From the NCBI GenBank assembly GCA_937996235.1, contig CALKVK010000029.1, forward strand, positions 124,001-188,000: a stretch of DNA of 64,000 bases, written 5' to 3'. Each line of letters opens with the position of its first letter. Position 1 is the stretch's first letter. Below are positions 33,865 through 43,696 of the stretch, piece by piece. The stretch is from an uncultured bacterium (GTDB lineage Bacteria; Planctomycetota; JAJSAM01; JAJVHW01). Under the pieces are notes generated by a model, which worked only from the letters and a program-made list of their open reading frames with translations, was not told the origin of the DNA and made no database searches. The translations under genes were made by a program, and so were the position numbers.

Positions 33865-35099
33865 GACGCGCCCCCGCGCGCCGCGACGACGAGCAGCACG
33901 CCGCGCACGCCGAGCGCGGCGGAGAGCGCCACGGCACCGCCGACCGCACCGTGCGCGGGCGTGAGGAGCCACGCGAGTCCTGCGCCCGTGACGAGCGCGG
34001 CGAGCGACGCGAGCGCGGCGCGTCCGAGGCGCCGGCGCACGAGCACGACGTACCCCGTGTGCGCGGTGAGTCCGTGGGCGAGGACGCCCGGCAGCAGCGC
34101 GAGCGCCGGCAGCACGGCACCTTCGTACGCGCCGCCGCGGAGCAGCGGCAGCGCGACGTGAAGGAGCCCGCCGTAGGCGGCGAGGAGCGGCACTCCGACG
34201 AGGGCCAGCTCGCGCAGGAGCCGCGCGTGCGACGCGTCGAGCCCCGCGCGCTCGCCGCGCTCGTCGGCCATCCGCGGGTAGAGACCCTGCGCGACCATCT
34301 CCGGCAGCGCGACGAGCGGCAGCGTGAGGGCGATGGCGGCGTAGAGGTGGCCGAGCTCGACGTCGCTGGCGCCGCGGATCTCCGCCACGCGCAGCACCAC
34401 GAGGCGCCGCGCCGTCTCGACGACCGTCAGCACGATCTGCGCGCGCCCCACCGTGAAGGCCGCGGCCACGAGCCCGGCGGGGCGTTCGTCGTCCGCTGCG
34501 ACGCCGCCGCGCGCCACGCGCAGGGATACGACGGCCGCGAGCGCGGACGCGGCGAGCGCCGCGGTGACGAGGCCGCGCAGGCCGTCGAATGCCGCACCGG
34601 CGATGCACGCGACGAGCACGAGCGCCTTCTCGCCGGCGTCGAGCGCGGCCTTCGCGCGCAGGCGCCCCGAGGCGTGCAGCACGGCGAGGGCGATGCCCGT
34701 CGCCGCGATGCACGGCGCGCGCCAGCCGAACACGGCGAACTCGTGCGCAGCCGGTCCGTCGCCGAGCACGAGCGGGGCGACGACGAGCAGTGCGGCGACG
34801 ACGAGGGTGCTCGCCGCCACCGCTGCGAGCGCGGAGCCTTCGAGCAGACCCCGCCGCGCGCGCGGCCGCTCGAGCGCGACGCGCAGCACGCCGGTCGCGA
34901 GACCCAGCCCGCCGACCGCCGCCGCCCAGCGCAGCGCCTCCGACAGCACGCCGAACGCCGCGAACTCGGCGGGATCGAGCAGCGCGAGCAGCGCCGGCCG
35001 CTGGAGGAACGCGACCGCGAAGACGACCGCCTGGCCCGCGAGCAGCGGGAGCGCCGCGCGGAACGCACCCGGCAGCTCGCGGCGCGGTGCGTCCTGCAC
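33861..35099 (-). CDS. Oligosaccharide flippase (Wzx/MATE-type)
   Basis: 412 residues with about twelve hydrophobic helices and short loops, the layout of the polysaccharide-transporter branch of the MOP superfamily. Characteristic features are the N-terminal FRAALPLLAGQAVVFAVAFLQRPALLALL and LLDPAEFAAFGVLSEALRW helices and the central LPLVALPEMVAQGLYPRMA. It would flip undecaprenyl-linked sugars across the membrane. The coupled glycosyltransferase supports this. It starts ten bases after the gltX stop, so it may be co-transcribed with that gene. Confidence 0.82.
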   Translation of the reverse strand: MQDAPRRELPGAFRAALPLLAGQAVVFAVAFLQRPALLALLDPAEFAAFGVLSEALRWAAAVGGLGLATGVLRVALERPRARRGLLEGSALAAVAASTLVVAALLVVAPLVLGDGPAAHEFAVFGWRAPCIAATGIALAVLHASGRLRAKAALDAGEKALVLVACIAGAAFDGLRGLVTAALAASALAAVVSLRVARGGVAADDERPAGLVAAAFTVGRAQIVLTVVETARRLVVLRVAEIRGASDVELGHLYAAIALTLPLVALPEMVAQGLYPRMADERGERAGLDASHARLLRELALVGVPLLAAYGGLLHVALPLLRGGAYEGAVLPALALLPGVLAHGLTAHTGYVVLVRRRLGRAALASLAALVTGAGLAWLLTPAHGAVGGAVALSAALGVRGVLLVVAARGGAS

Positions 35100-35109
35100 G
35101 ACCGGGCGT

Positions 35110-36519
35110 TCAGCTCGCGGGGCCCGTCCACGCGACGGCGGCGCGCAGTCGCGCGAGCGTCACGTCGCGGCCGAGGATCGACATCACGTCGTAGAGCGAC
35201 GGCGACACGGTGCCGCCGACGAGCGCCACGCGGCACGGCTGGCCGACGTGCTTCATCTTGAGCGCGCGCGTCTCGAGGAACGCGTCGAACGCCGCCTCGA
35301 CGTGCGCCGCGTCGAACGGCTCGACCGGCGCCAGCGCGTCGGCGAGCTCCCCGAGCAGCGCGCGCGCGTCGGGCGTCAGGAACTTCTCGGCGGCCGCGGG
35401 CTCGTACGCGACGGGGCCGCGGTCCGCGAACATCGTGAGCCCCTGCGCGAGCTCGACGAGCGTGCGCGCGCGCGGCTGCACGGCCGGGATCGCGCGCGCG
35501 ACCCACGCGGCGTCGGGATCGATGTGCTCCGCCGCCACGAACGGGCGCGCGTGGGCGAGCAGCGCGTCCGGCGCCAGCTCGCGGATGCGGCGCCCGTTCA
35601 GCCACTCGAGCTTCGTGTGGTCGAACACGCCCGCACCCGCCTGCACGGCGTCCAGGTCGAACAGGCGCTGCAGCTCCTCGACGCTGAACTCCTCCTGGTC
35701 GCCGTGCGACCAGCCGAGCCGCGCGAGGAACGAGAGCATCGTCTCGGGCAGGTAGCCCATGTCGCGGAACGCGAGGATCGACGCCGCGCCGTGGCGCTTC
35801 GAGAGCTTCTTGCCGTCGGGTCCGTGCACCATCGGCAGGTGCGCGAACACGGGCGTCGCGGCGCCCAGCAGCCGGAACAGGTGCACCTGCTTCGGCGTGT
35901 TGTTCAGGTGGTCGTCGCCGCGGATCACGTGCGTGATGCGCATGTCGATGTCGTCCACGACGACGGTGAAGTTGTAGACCGGCGAGCCGTCCTGGCGCGC
36001 CAGCACGAGGTCGTCGAACTGCGCGTTCTGGAGCACGACGCGCCCCTTCACGACGTCGTCGATGACGACCTCGCCGTCCTGCGGCAGGCGCGCGCGCACG
36101 ACGAACGGCGCGTCGGGCGACGGCCCGTGCGAGCGGCCGCGGCAGGTGCCGTCGTAGCGATACAGGCGCTTCTCGCGCTCGGCCTCGGCGCGCTTCGCGT
36201 CGAGCTCCTCCTTCGTGCACCAGCAGCGGTAGGCGCCGCCGCTCGCGAGCAGCTCGTCGAGCCGCCGCGTGTAGAGCTCGGTCCGCGCGCTCTGGAAGAA
36301 CGGGCCCTCGTCGGGCTCCATGCCGAGCCAGCGCATGCCCTCGAGGATCGCGCGCGTGCTCGCGTCGGTGGACCGCTCGCGGTCGGTGTCCTCGATGCGC
36401 AGGATGAACGTGCCGCCGTGGCGGCGGGCGTAGAGCCAGTTGTAGAGCGCCGCGCGCACGCTGCCGACGTGCAGGTCGCCGGTCGGGCTGGGCGCGAAGC
36501 GGACACGGGGTGCGGTCAT
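35110..36519 (-). CDS. gltX: Glutamyl-tRNA synthetase
   Basis: 469 residues from the ATG beginning MTAPRVRFAPSPTG; a 16-residue upstream extension lacks support. The class I signatures are present: PSPTGDLHVGS at 10-20 (HIGH equivalent), RIEDTDRERS at 41-50 and KKLSKRHG at 237-244 (KMSKS equivalent). C99, C101 and C126 fit the zinc site seen in many bacterial enzymes. The C-terminal anticodon-binding domain is complete. It charges tRNA-Glu; a tRNA-Glu gene lies 18 kb away in this window. Confidence 0.97.
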   Translation of the reverse strand: MTAPRVRFAPSPTGDLHVGSVRAALYNWLYARRHGGTFILRIEDTDRERSTDASTRAILEGMRWLGMEPDEGPFFQSARTELYTRRLDELLASGGAYRCWCTKEELDAKRAEAEREKRLYRYDGTCRGRSHGPSPDAPFVVRARLPQDGEVVIDDVVKGRVVLQNAQFDDLVLARQDGSPVYNFTVVVDDIDMRITHVIRGDDHLNNTPKQVHLFRLLGAATPVFAHLPMVHGPDGKKLSKRHGAASILAFRDMGYLPETMLSFLARLGWSHGDQEEFSVEELQRLFDLDAVQAGAGVFDHTKLEWLNGRRIRELAPDALLAHARPFVAAEHIDPDAAWVARAIPAVQPRARTLVELAQGLTMFADRGPVAYEPAAAEKFLTPDARALLGELADALAPVEPFDAAHVEAAFDAFLETRALKMKHVGQPCRVALVGGTVSPSLYDVMSILGRDVTLARLRAAVAWTGPAS

Positions 36520-36619
36520 GACGAGGGACTCCGGGCCCGGGGCGGGCCGAACCCGGCAAGATGCCACGGGCGGCGCGGGCCGCGAAGGTTCCCGCGCCGT
36601 CGCCGCGCGCTCGGCGCCC

Positions 36620-37123
36620 TCAGCGCGCTTCCTGGATCGAGACGGCGCGCCAGGTGGAGTCGAGCCCCCAGCGCATCTTCGCCTCGAACTGGAGCGGCCG
36701 GTTCTTGCGCTCCGTGTCGTGCGCCGTGAAGCGCACGACCGTGACCTTGAGCTGGGGCATCGGCTGCAGCGTTCCCGCGGCGAGGGCGGCCTTCACGGCG
36801 GCGTGGCTCGTCAGCTCGGTCGCCTTGAGCGGGCCGCGCATCGTGCGGTAGAGCTCGCGCGCGAGCTCCGTGCGCTCCTCCGGCTTCATGCGCGCGTACT
36901 CGGGGGCCTGTGGATGACCGATCGCCACGAGGCCGTCGGCGACCTCGATGCGCGGCAGCGCCTTCGTGAAGTCGTCCTCGTGCAGCGCCACGATCAGATC
37001 GGCGAGCGCGTCGCGCGCGAGCTCCGGATCTCCCATCCCGCTGCCGCCGGGGCTGCACCCGCCGAGCGGCAGCAACGTGGCTACGGCCACGCAACACGCG
37101 AACAGAGCCGCGAGGAGACGCAT
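36620..37123 (-). CDS. Small putative lipoprotein
   Basis: 167 residues. The leader MRLLAALFACCVAVATLLPL ends in the lipobox LGGC, then a Gly/Ser linker. The mature domain (about 30-167) is mixed helix and strand (DALADLIVALHEDDFTKAL, LKVTVVRFTAHDTERKNRPL) and unassigned, perhaps an NTF2-like or DUF4878-type fold. GGTGAGG lies about six bases before the ATG, and a TACGCT -10-like hexamer is at 37146-37151 on the minus strand. It follows the sigma-fusion gene in the same direction. Confidence 0.75.
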   Translation of the reverse strand: MRLLAALFACCVAVATLLPLGGCSPGGSGMGDPELARDALADLIVALHEDDFTKALPRIEVADGLVAIGHPQAPEYARMKPEERTELARELYRTMRGPLKATELTSHAAVKAALAAGTLQPMPQLKVTVVRFTAHDTERKNRPLQFEAKMRWGLDSTWRAVSIQEAR

Positions 37124-37185
37124 GCGACACCTCACCTTCCCGCGCAGAGCGTACCACCCCCGCGCAGGCCGCGTGTCACGTACCG

Positions 37186-39894
37186 TCAGTCGGTCTCCGC
37201 ATCTTCGTGCGCGTCGGCGTCCACGAGCGTCTCCCAGGTCGCGGGGTCGCTGCCGGCCACGCCGCGCCGCGCGACGCGGACCGGCCCCAGGGGAGCGCGC
37301 ATCCGCAGCACGCCGTCGGCGTCCGGCGTCGCGCGGAGGACGAGCCGCCGCGACGGGCCCGTGACCTGCACCACGGCGAGCTCCCCCGCGTCCGGGGGCA
37401 CGCGCACGTCGAGCGTGCCGGTCGCGAACGAGAGCGTGCACCGCTGCAGTGCGGCGCGACAGAGGACGCGGTCCTCCGCGACGAGCGCGCCGTCGCGCGT
37501 CGCCACGCGGACCAGGTGCTCGCCCTCGCGATGCGTGCCGAGCTCGTAGGTCCCGAGCTCGCCGAGCTCCGCGACCGCGAGCTGCTCGCCGTCGTCGGCA
37601 CGCAGCTCGGCGATGGCGTCCGCGATGACCGCCCCGTCGCGCTCCAGGCGCACGTCGACGGCGAAGCAGCGCCCGGACTGGTGGACGTCGTGCCGCTCGT
37701 GCCGCCCCGCGACCACCGTGCACGTCGGCGTCGGCGGCGGGAGCGTTCCGCGCAACCACTCCGCCCACCACGACTCCTCGACCACCTCGTCGTCGACGAG
37801 CCGCACCTGCCACGCGCCGGGGGCGAGGCCCGCCGCGGCGTAGCGGCCGGACTCGTCGGCCACGACGGTGAACACGTGCGCGTCGCCGCGCGAGAACGCG
37901 ACGACGCCCTCCGGAAGCGGCGCGCCGTCCACGTCGTACACGGTGCCGGAGAGGCTCGCGGCCGGCTCGATGCGCACGTCGCCGAGCACGCGCCCCGCAC
38001 GCGGGTCCGGCAGCGCCAGCGCGATCTCGGCGCGCGTGCGGCCGCTCTCGCGGACGAGCAGCGCGTAGTCGCCGGCGTCGCGGAGCGTCAGCGCGAACGA
38101 GCCGTCGGCATCCGACGCGGCGGACGTCACGACGTCGCGCTCGAGTCGCGAACGGAACCCGTCGACGACCGCCGCGACGCCTGGCGCGACCGGTCGCACG
38201 ACGAGGACCTGGGCGCCCCCGAGCGCTTCGCCGGACGCGAGCACGAGCCGCCCCGTCACTCCTGCCAGTCGCGAGACGCGCAGCGTGCGCTCCGGCGCGC
38301 GGGCGAGTTCCGCTCCGGCGATCGGGCCGAGCGTCGCGAGCGAGCAGCCGGGTGCGTCCGCCTCGACGACGACCGTGCCGGACGGCGCGAGGAACGTGAC
38401 GGCGCCTTCGTCGGCTTCGAGCTCCGCGTACGCGTACTCCTCGCCCGGGTGCTGCAGCGTGACGACGAAGTCCGGCACGGCGCCGCCGCCCTCGTCGACG
38501 AGACGCACGTGCACCTCGCGCGGCCGGGGGAAGCGCAGCTCGACGTCGTCGGCGCCGATCGGAGCGTCGTCCAGGAACACGTCGCCGAAGCGCTCCTCCG
38601 GGTCGTGCGCCGCGAGCACGCAGCGCCCGAGCGCGTCCGGTATCGCGAAGCGCCCCTCGTCGTCGGTCTCCTCGCTGCCCATCGCTCCGGCCAGCTCGTG
38701 CTCGTACGCGTAGCGCACCTCGATCCCGGCGAGCGGCGTGCCGTCCGGTCCGCGCACGACGCCCGCGACGCCCACCTCCGCGGGCACGAGCGGTGAGAGC
38801 ACGGGGCTCACGCCGTCGGTCAGCTCGCCCGGGTACACGTTGATGCCGAACGCGAACGGCTCGTAGCCCGCGGCGGCGATCTCGAGCACGCGATGGCAGC
38901 GCGCGCCGACGTCCACGCGCGGCAGCTCGAAGCGACCCTCGCGGCCCGTGAGCACGTCGGGGACGTCGTCGCAGCCCGGCTCGGCGCGCACGGCGACGCG
39001 CGCGCCCTCGAGCCACCTGCCCGCGGTGTCGGCGACGCGCCCGACGACCCGCGCGGGCAGCTCCTCGTCGGGCGCGTCCGCGGCCACCTCGGCACGACGG
39101 TTGGGCCCGGCGCCCGACGACGGTGCGCGCGTGCGCGCACGGGACTCCGGCGACGCCGCGTCGCGGGCGGGTGACGCGCTCGCGCCCACGGGCGCGTGCC
39201 GTGCAGACGCCGGCGCCGCGTCGTCCGGCACCGGTCCGCGGGCGAGGAGGAGTGCCGCGGCGACGACGACTGCGACCCCCGCTGCCGCCGCGAGCGCGGA
39301 CGCCGCCGGGCGCCGGGTGACGCGCGACGCGGCGCGCGCCGCCGTCGGGGCGAGCAGGAGCAGCCACGCGTCGCGGTCGCCGCCGTGGCGTGCGTCGAGT
39401 GCGGCGCGCAGCAGCGCCAGCCCGCGGTGGATGCGGCTGCGCACCGTCCCCGCGGACTCGCCGCTCCGCGCGGCGAGCTCCGCCGGCGCGAGCCCCTCCA
39501 TGTAGCGCGCGAGCAGCGTGCTGCGATACGGCTCGGGCAGAGCGTGCACGGCCTCGGCGACGCGCCGCTGTACCTCGAGCCGCGCGACGAGTTCGTCGGG
39601 CGTGTCGGCGAGCGCCTCGCGTCGCGCAGCGGCGTGCTCGCGCGCGGCGCGGCGTGCCGCTCCGCGGCGGCCGCGGCGCACGAAGTTGCGCAGCACGGCG
39701 GCGAGCCACGGGCGCACCGGACGCTCCGGCGCGGGCGGATGCTGCGCGGTCGCGAGCAGCGTCTCCTGCACGGCGTCGTCGGCCGCGTGCGGATCGGCGC
39801 AGAGCGCGCGGGCGAGCGCGCCGAGCCACGCGCCGTGCGCCTCGAGGGTCGCGTCGAGGTCGAGGGAGCCCGAAGGTGGTGTCATCGCACCCAT
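37186..39894 (-). CDS. ECF-like sigma domain fused to a TM helix and carboxypeptidase-regulatory-like domains
   Basis: 902 residues in one uninterrupted frame. Residues 15-80 match sigma region 2 (ALARALCADPHAADDAVQETLLATA, then RPWLAAVLRNFVRRGRR) and 105-165 match region 4 (HALPEPYRSTLLARYMEGLAPAELAARSG, VRSRIHRGLALLRAAL). A membrane helix (about 198-219) follows, then a Pro/Ala linker and at least four carboxypeptidase-D regulatory-like beta-sandwiches (GRVADTAGRWLEGARVAVRA, GVVRGPDGTPLAGIEVRYAY, GTVYDVDGAPLPEGVVAFS). Topology would place the sigma part inside and the sandwiches outside. A second in-frame ATG at 39885 is an alternative start. It may be a membrane-tethered sigma factor that needs proteolysis for release. 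Confidence 0.88.
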   Translation of the reverse strand: MGAMTPPSGSLDLDATLEAHGAWLGALARALCADPHAADDAVQETLLATAQHPPAPERPVRPWLAAVLRNFVRRGRRGAARRAAREHAAARREALADTPDELVARLEVQRRVAEAVHALPEPYRSTLLARYMEGLAPAELAARSGESAGTVRSRIHRGLALLRAALDARHGGDRDAWLLLLAPTAARAASRVTRRPAASALAAAAGVAVVVAAALLLARGPVPDDAAPASARHAPVGASASPARDAASPESRARTRAPSSGAGPNRRAEVAADAPDEELPARVVGRVADTAGRWLEGARVAVRAEPGCDDVPDVLTGREGRFELPRVDVGARCHRVLEIAAAGYEPFAFGINVYPGELTDGVSPVLSPLVPAEVGVAGVVRGPDGTPLAGIEVRYAYEHELAGAMGSEETDDEGRFAIPDALGRCVLAAHDPEERFGDVFLDDAPIGADDVELRFPRPREVHVRLVDEGGGAVPDFVVTLQHPGEEYAYAELEADEGAVTFLAPSGTVVVEADAPGCSLATLGPIAGAELARAPERTLRVSRLAGVTGRLVLASGEALGGAQVLVVRPVAPGVAAVVDGFRSRLERDVVTSAASDADGSFALTLRDAGDYALLVRESGRTRAEIALALPDPRAGRVLGDVRIEPAASLSGTVYDVDGAPLPEGVVAFSRGDAHVFTVVADESGRYAAAGLAPGAWQVRLVDDEVVEESWWAEWLRGTLPPPTPTCTVVAGRHERHDVHQSGRCFAVDVRLERDGAVIADAIAELRADDGEQLAVAELGELGTYELGTHREGEHLVRVATRDGALVAEDRVLCRAALQRCTLSFATGTLDVRVPPDAGELAVVQVTGPSRRLVLRATPDADGVLRMRAPLGPVRVARRGVAGSDPATWETLVDADAHEDAETD

Positions 39895-39934
39895 ATCCCG
39901 CCGGACGCCCGCGCGTTGCGCGGCCGCGCCGCGC

Positions 39935-41224
39935 TCAGCGCGCGATCGAGAGCGCGGGGTCCTGCACGAGCCACGCCGCGTACGTCTCGTAGTTCGGCAC
40001 GTCCTTGCCGGAGAGCTTCGCGATCGCCGCGTCGACGGCGCGCGTCAGCTTCCAGTCCCACCGGCCGATCGAGCTCTTGTACTCCTCGAGCGTCTTCACG
40101 AGGCCTGCGTCGCCGGAGAGTCCGAGCAGCCACACGGCGATGCCGCGGATCTCCTGCGAGCCGCCCTCGACGAGCACCTTGCGCGCGGCGCTCTTGACCG
40201 CCTTCTCCGCGGCCCAGGGCGCGGCCGCCGCGAACGCGTTCGCACGCGCGGTCTCGTCGGAGTCGCCGAGCCCCTTGCGGACGGCCTTGGCGGCGGCCTC
40301 GTCGTCCTTCCCGAGCACCCCGAGTGCGCGGTAGAGCGACGCACGCGGCGCCGTCTCCTTCTCCTTGCCGGCGCGCGCGAGGAGCAGCGGCAGGTGGTCG
40401 GCGGCGCCGCTCCTGCCCATCGCGTGGATGACCATCGTGCGCACGACGGGGTCCTTGTGCGTGAGCCCGTCGTGCGCGATCGCACGCCGCTCCGGTGTGC
40501 CCGCCGCCGCGAACGCCGCGAGCACGGACCCGACGATGCGCGGGTCCTTCACGCTCTTGAGCGTCTCCTTCAGCTTCCCGTCGACCGCCGGGTCGTCGGA
40601 CGCGATCAGCTCGCCGAGCGCGATCTCGCGCACCGAGGCGATCGGATCGATCGCGCGCTCCAGGCGCCCCTCCAGCGTGTCCCAGCGCTCGAGACGCTCC
40701 GGCGTGCACAGCTCGGACGCGCGCAGCATCAGCGCCGCGAGGTCCTCCTTCTCGATGGTCCACACGCGCTGGAACAGGATCTTGCCGTTCGGCGCGACGA
40801 AGATGTGCCGCGGGCTCTCGACGTCGTCCTTCGGGCCGCGACCGAGCCACTGGCGGCGCACGACGTCCTCGATCGCGCGGTGCTGCTCGCAGGTCACGCT
40901 GCCGAAGCGCTCGCAGACGCGCGCGCCCGACTTCGCGTCGGGCAGCAGCCGGTGCTGGAACAGCGACGCGACCGCCACGACGCACTTCTGGCTCGCCGCG
41001 CGGAACTCCTCGCTCGTGTAGACCTCGTCGAGCATCCGCTGGTTGCCGGCCTCGTTGTCCATGTTGAGCGCGACCATGAACGCCTGTCCGCGCGCCTTGG
41101 CGTCGGCGAGCCCGGCCTCGATGCTCGGCGCCCAGCGCGGCAGGGGCGGGCGCGGCTCCTCGGCGCGCGCGGCGAAGGCGAGCAGCGAGACGACAGCGAC
41201 GGCGAGCGGCCGCGGGATCTGCAT
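39935..41224 (-). CDS. Secreted thioredoxin-fold/HEAT-repeat protein
   Basis: 429 residues with a signal peptide (MQIPRPLAVAVVSLLAFAARA). Residues 30-165 resemble an extracytoplasmic thioredoxin-like domain (IEAGLADAKARGQAFMVALN, then PRHIFVAPNGKILFQRVW) without a CxxC pair, so it is unlikely to be a disulfide enzyme. Residues 190-400 are HEAT-type helical repeats (IASDDPAVDGKLKETLKSVKD, KDPVVRTMVIHAMGRSG). Planctomycetota have many such proteins; their function is unknown. It may bind partner proteins in the periplasm. Confidence 0.78.
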   Translation of the reverse strand: MQIPRPLAVAVVSLLAFAARAEEPRPPLPRWAPSIEAGLADAKARGQAFMVALNMDNEAGNQRMLDEVYTSEEFRAASQKCVVAVASLFQHRLLPDAKSGARVCERFGSVTCEQHRAIEDVVRRQWLGRGPKDDVESPRHIFVAPNGKILFQRVWTIEKEDLAALMLRASELCTPERLERWDTLEGRLERAIDPIASVREIALGELIASDDPAVDGKLKETLKSVKDPRIVGSVLAAFAAAGTPERRAIAHDGLTHKDPVVRTMVIHAMGRSGAADHLPLLLARAGKEKETAPRASLYRALGVLGKDDEAAAKAVRKGLGDSDETARANAFAAAAPWAAEKAVKSAARKVLVEGGSQEIRGIAVWLLGLSGDAGLVKTLEEYKSSIGRWDWKLTRAVDAAIAKLSGKDVPNYETYAAWLVQDPALSIAR

Positions 41225-41283
41225 GCAGAGAGCCTGACACACCCGCGGCGCGAGGGGAACAGGGGAACCGCGCGGGGCGCCGC

Positions 41284-43122
41284 TCAGCGCCCGAGCGAGC
41301 GCAGGTGCGCGCGCAGGATGCGCCGGATCTCCGCGACCGTGCCCGGGTGCTGCTGGCAGGAGTGCGACGAGCGCACGACGACCTCCGAGACGGCGCTCGC
41401 GCGGTGCGCGGAGAGATAGTCGACGACGCCGTCGTCGCCCTCGGCGAGCGGCACGTCGTCGTCCACGGCGACGATCGAGTGCTCGACGACGCGCGCGGCC
41501 AGCGGACTCGCGTCGAGCGCCTCGAGGAACGCCGAGCCGGGGCTCATGTCGTCCACAGCGGTCGAGAAGTTGTCGAGGCGCACGTCGCTCCCGGCGCCGA
41601 GCGCGCGGCGTGCGAGCCGCCCCGCGCCGCGCACGACCGCCTTCGGCGCGGCGACGAGGCTCGCGCCGAGGCGCCCGATCCACGAGCCGGCGACATGGCT
41701 GCCGCGGTGCGGCGTGGCCAGGTAGACGACGCGCGCGACGCGCTCGGACGGCTCGAAGAAGAACAGCCGCTGCACGTAGCGCCGCTCGGAGTCGGACAGC
41801 TCGAGCTCGTCGGGCGCGACGTCCGAGAGCGTGTGCCAGAAGCGGTCGCCGGATTCGGTCGCGAGGAGGCGCGTGAGCAGCCCGCCCTGGCTGTGGCCGA
41901 TGACGACCATCTGCCGCAGCGCCTCGTCGGTGCCCTCCGGGTCGAGGTCGGAGACGACGCGCTCGAGGTTCGCGCGCACGCCCGCCGCCGACGCGAGGAT
42001 CGGCGCGCCGGAGCCGTACGTGGCGATCCAGAACTGGCAGTTCGCGGCGATGGTGCCGTCGTCGTGCAGCTCGTTCAGGATCTCGGCCCAGCGCGCGGGG
42101 CTCGACGCGGTGCCGTGCACGAAGAGCACCGGCACGCGCCCGCGGCGGTAGGGCTCCGTCAGCTGCACGCTGTTGCGGACGCCCGACGTGTCCTTGTCGA
42201 GGAAGCTCCCGAACTCGTTCTCCCACGGCCTGTTCTCGTTCAACTCGAACGCGAGCGGCGCGGTGACGTCGAACTCGACGGGCACCGTCTGCCCCGCGAT
42301 CTCGACGTCGCGCTCGCCGTCGGGCTCGTGGTACTCGACGCGCGCCGCGAGACCGCCCGCCGCGTCCTCCAGCTCGCCGTCGACGCGCAGGAGCGCCGTC
42401 AGCGCGAGCGCGGAGTTCGGGGCGAGGTGCGCGCGCCGCTCCACGCGCAGCTCCGCCTCGGCACGACGCGCGACCAGCGGCGCGCCGAGACCCGAGCGGA
42501 CGGCGCGCGCCCGGAAGCCGTGCACGCCCATCGCGATCGCGGGGCGCAGCTCGCCGTACGAGAAGCCGTCCACCACGAGCGGCAGCTCGGGCGCGGCCAC
42601 GTGCACGCGGCCGACGGGCAGCGTGACGTCGCAGCTCGAGACGGAGAACGTGCCGTCCGCGTTCGTGAACGCGCGCGCGAGCGCCACGCCGTAGAGGTCG
42701 CACGCGCGGCGGAAGCGGCGCCGGTACGGCCCGGGCAGCGGCTCGGGGCCGCCGCCGAACAGGAACAGGTGCGCGTAGACGCTCGACGCGACGAACAGGT
42801 CGCGGTCGCCGCCGCGCTCCGCCGCGACGTACGAGAGCTCCGCGAGCGCGTAGAGGCGCTCGCGGCGGTCACCCGTGAGGGCGAGCGTGTGCAGCGTGCG
42901 GAGCGCCTCGACCGGATGCTCCTCCCACGTGCGCTCGAGGTCGGCGCGGCGCAGCGTGACGAGCGCGTCGTCGCTCGGTGCGTCGGCGTTCAGTGCGAAC
43001 GACGTGAGCTGCGCGTAGACGTCGCGCGTGTCGGCCGCGACGACCTCGACCGGGGCGGCGCAGCCTGCGGCCACGACGAGGAGCAGGGCGGCACAGGCGG
43101 AGGGGAGGCGGCGGGAGGGCAT
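41284..43122 (-). CDS. Lipoprotein alpha/beta hydrolase (esterase/lipase-like)
   Basis: 612 residues. The leader ends in VVAAGCAAP, a lipobox. Residues about 310-560 form an alpha/beta-hydrolase core: oxyanion strand VPVLFVHGTASSPARW near 330, nucleophile elbow VVIGHSQGG near 410, VVYLATPHRGSHVAGSW near 470, and probable acid and His in DDGVVDYLSAH and SSHSCQQHPGT. Esterases with this lid-like ATPHRG motif act on lipids or polyesters. The N-terminal 300 residues are extra and unassigned. Confidence 0.88.
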   Translation of the reverse strand: MPSRRLPSACAALLLVVAAGCAAPVEVVAADTRDVYAQLTSFALNADAPSDDALVTLRRADLERTWEEHPVEALRTLHTLALTGDRRERLYALAELSYVAAERGGDRDLFVASSVYAHLFLFGGGPEPLPGPYRRRFRRACDLYGVALARAFTNADGTFSVSSCDVTLPVGRVHVAAPELPLVVDGFSYGELRPAIAMGVHGFRARAVRSGLGAPLVARRAEAELRVERRAHLAPNSALALTALLRVDGELEDAAGGLAARVEYHEPDGERDVEIAGQTVPVEFDVTAPLAFELNENRPWENEFGSFLDKDTSGVRNSVQLTEPYRRGRVPVLFVHGTASSPARWAEILNELHDDGTIAANCQFWIATYGSGAPILASAAGVRANLERVVSDLDPEGTDEALRQMVVIGHSQGGLLTRLLATESGDRFWHTLSDVAPDELELSDSERRYVQRLFFFEPSERVARVVYLATPHRGSHVAGSWIGRLGASLVAAPKAVVRGAGRLARRALGAGSDVRLDNFSTAVDDMSPGSAFLEALDASPLAARVVEHSIVAVDDDVPLAEGDDGVVDYLSAHRASAVSEVVVRSSHSCQQHPGTVAEIRRILRAHLRSLGR

Positions 43123-43164
43123 GGCGCGCGAGTCTCGGGCGCCGGTCGCGCGCCGTCCAGCGCG

Positions 43165-43692
43165 TCAGACGCCGGCGTCGCGCGGGAGGCGGTAGCCGCG
43201 CACCAGGCCGACGCACCAGACGACGGTGTAGAAGGCGTAGAGCGTGAGCGCGAGCCACGCGCCGCGGAGATCGGCCTCGGCGGCCGCGGCCGCGGCGGCC
43301 GCGAGCGCGTCGTGCGCCACCACGACCATCAGCGCGAGCGTCGCCGCGCCGAAGCGCAGGAGCCGCGCGGCCATGTCGGCCGACGTCGCGGCGCGGCGCT
43401 CCGGGGCGAGCCAGTACTCGCGGTTCGGCATGTTGATCCAGGTCGCCGGCAGGCGCGGGAGCAGCAGCGGCAGGACCAGGAACGGCAGCGCGATGAGGGC
43501 GTACGTGCCGGCGAGCGTCGCGAGGAACGGACCGCGCTCCATCCAGCCGTCGGCGCGGCCGTGCACGTCGAAGTGCGAGGGCACCGTCGCGGGCAGCCGC
43601 GGCGCCCACCACCAGAGGTGCGCGTACGCGGAGACGAGCAGCGCGCCGAACCAGAGGGCGCCGCGCCGTGTCCGCTCGCCGTCCGGCCGCAC
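43165..43692 (-). CDS. DUF1648-domain membrane protein
   Basis: 175 residues with about four membrane helices. The first helix and following loop carry the DUF1648 pattern LPATVPSHFDVHGRADGWMERG. Proteins with this domain include SdpI-like immunity proteins and accessory membrane proteins; no specific role can be assigned. It begins four bases after the stop of the SLC12-type transporter and is probably co-transcribed with it. Confidence 0.8.
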   Translation of the reverse strand: MRPDGERTRRGALWFGALLVSAYAHLWWWAPRLPATVPSHFDVHGRADGWMERGPFLATLAGTYALIALPFLVLPLLLPRLPATWINMPNREYWLAPERRAATSADMAARLLRFGAATLALMVVVAHDALAAAAAAAAEADLRGAWLALTLYAFYTVVWCVGLVRGYRLPRDAGV

Positions 43693-43696
43693 GCGC

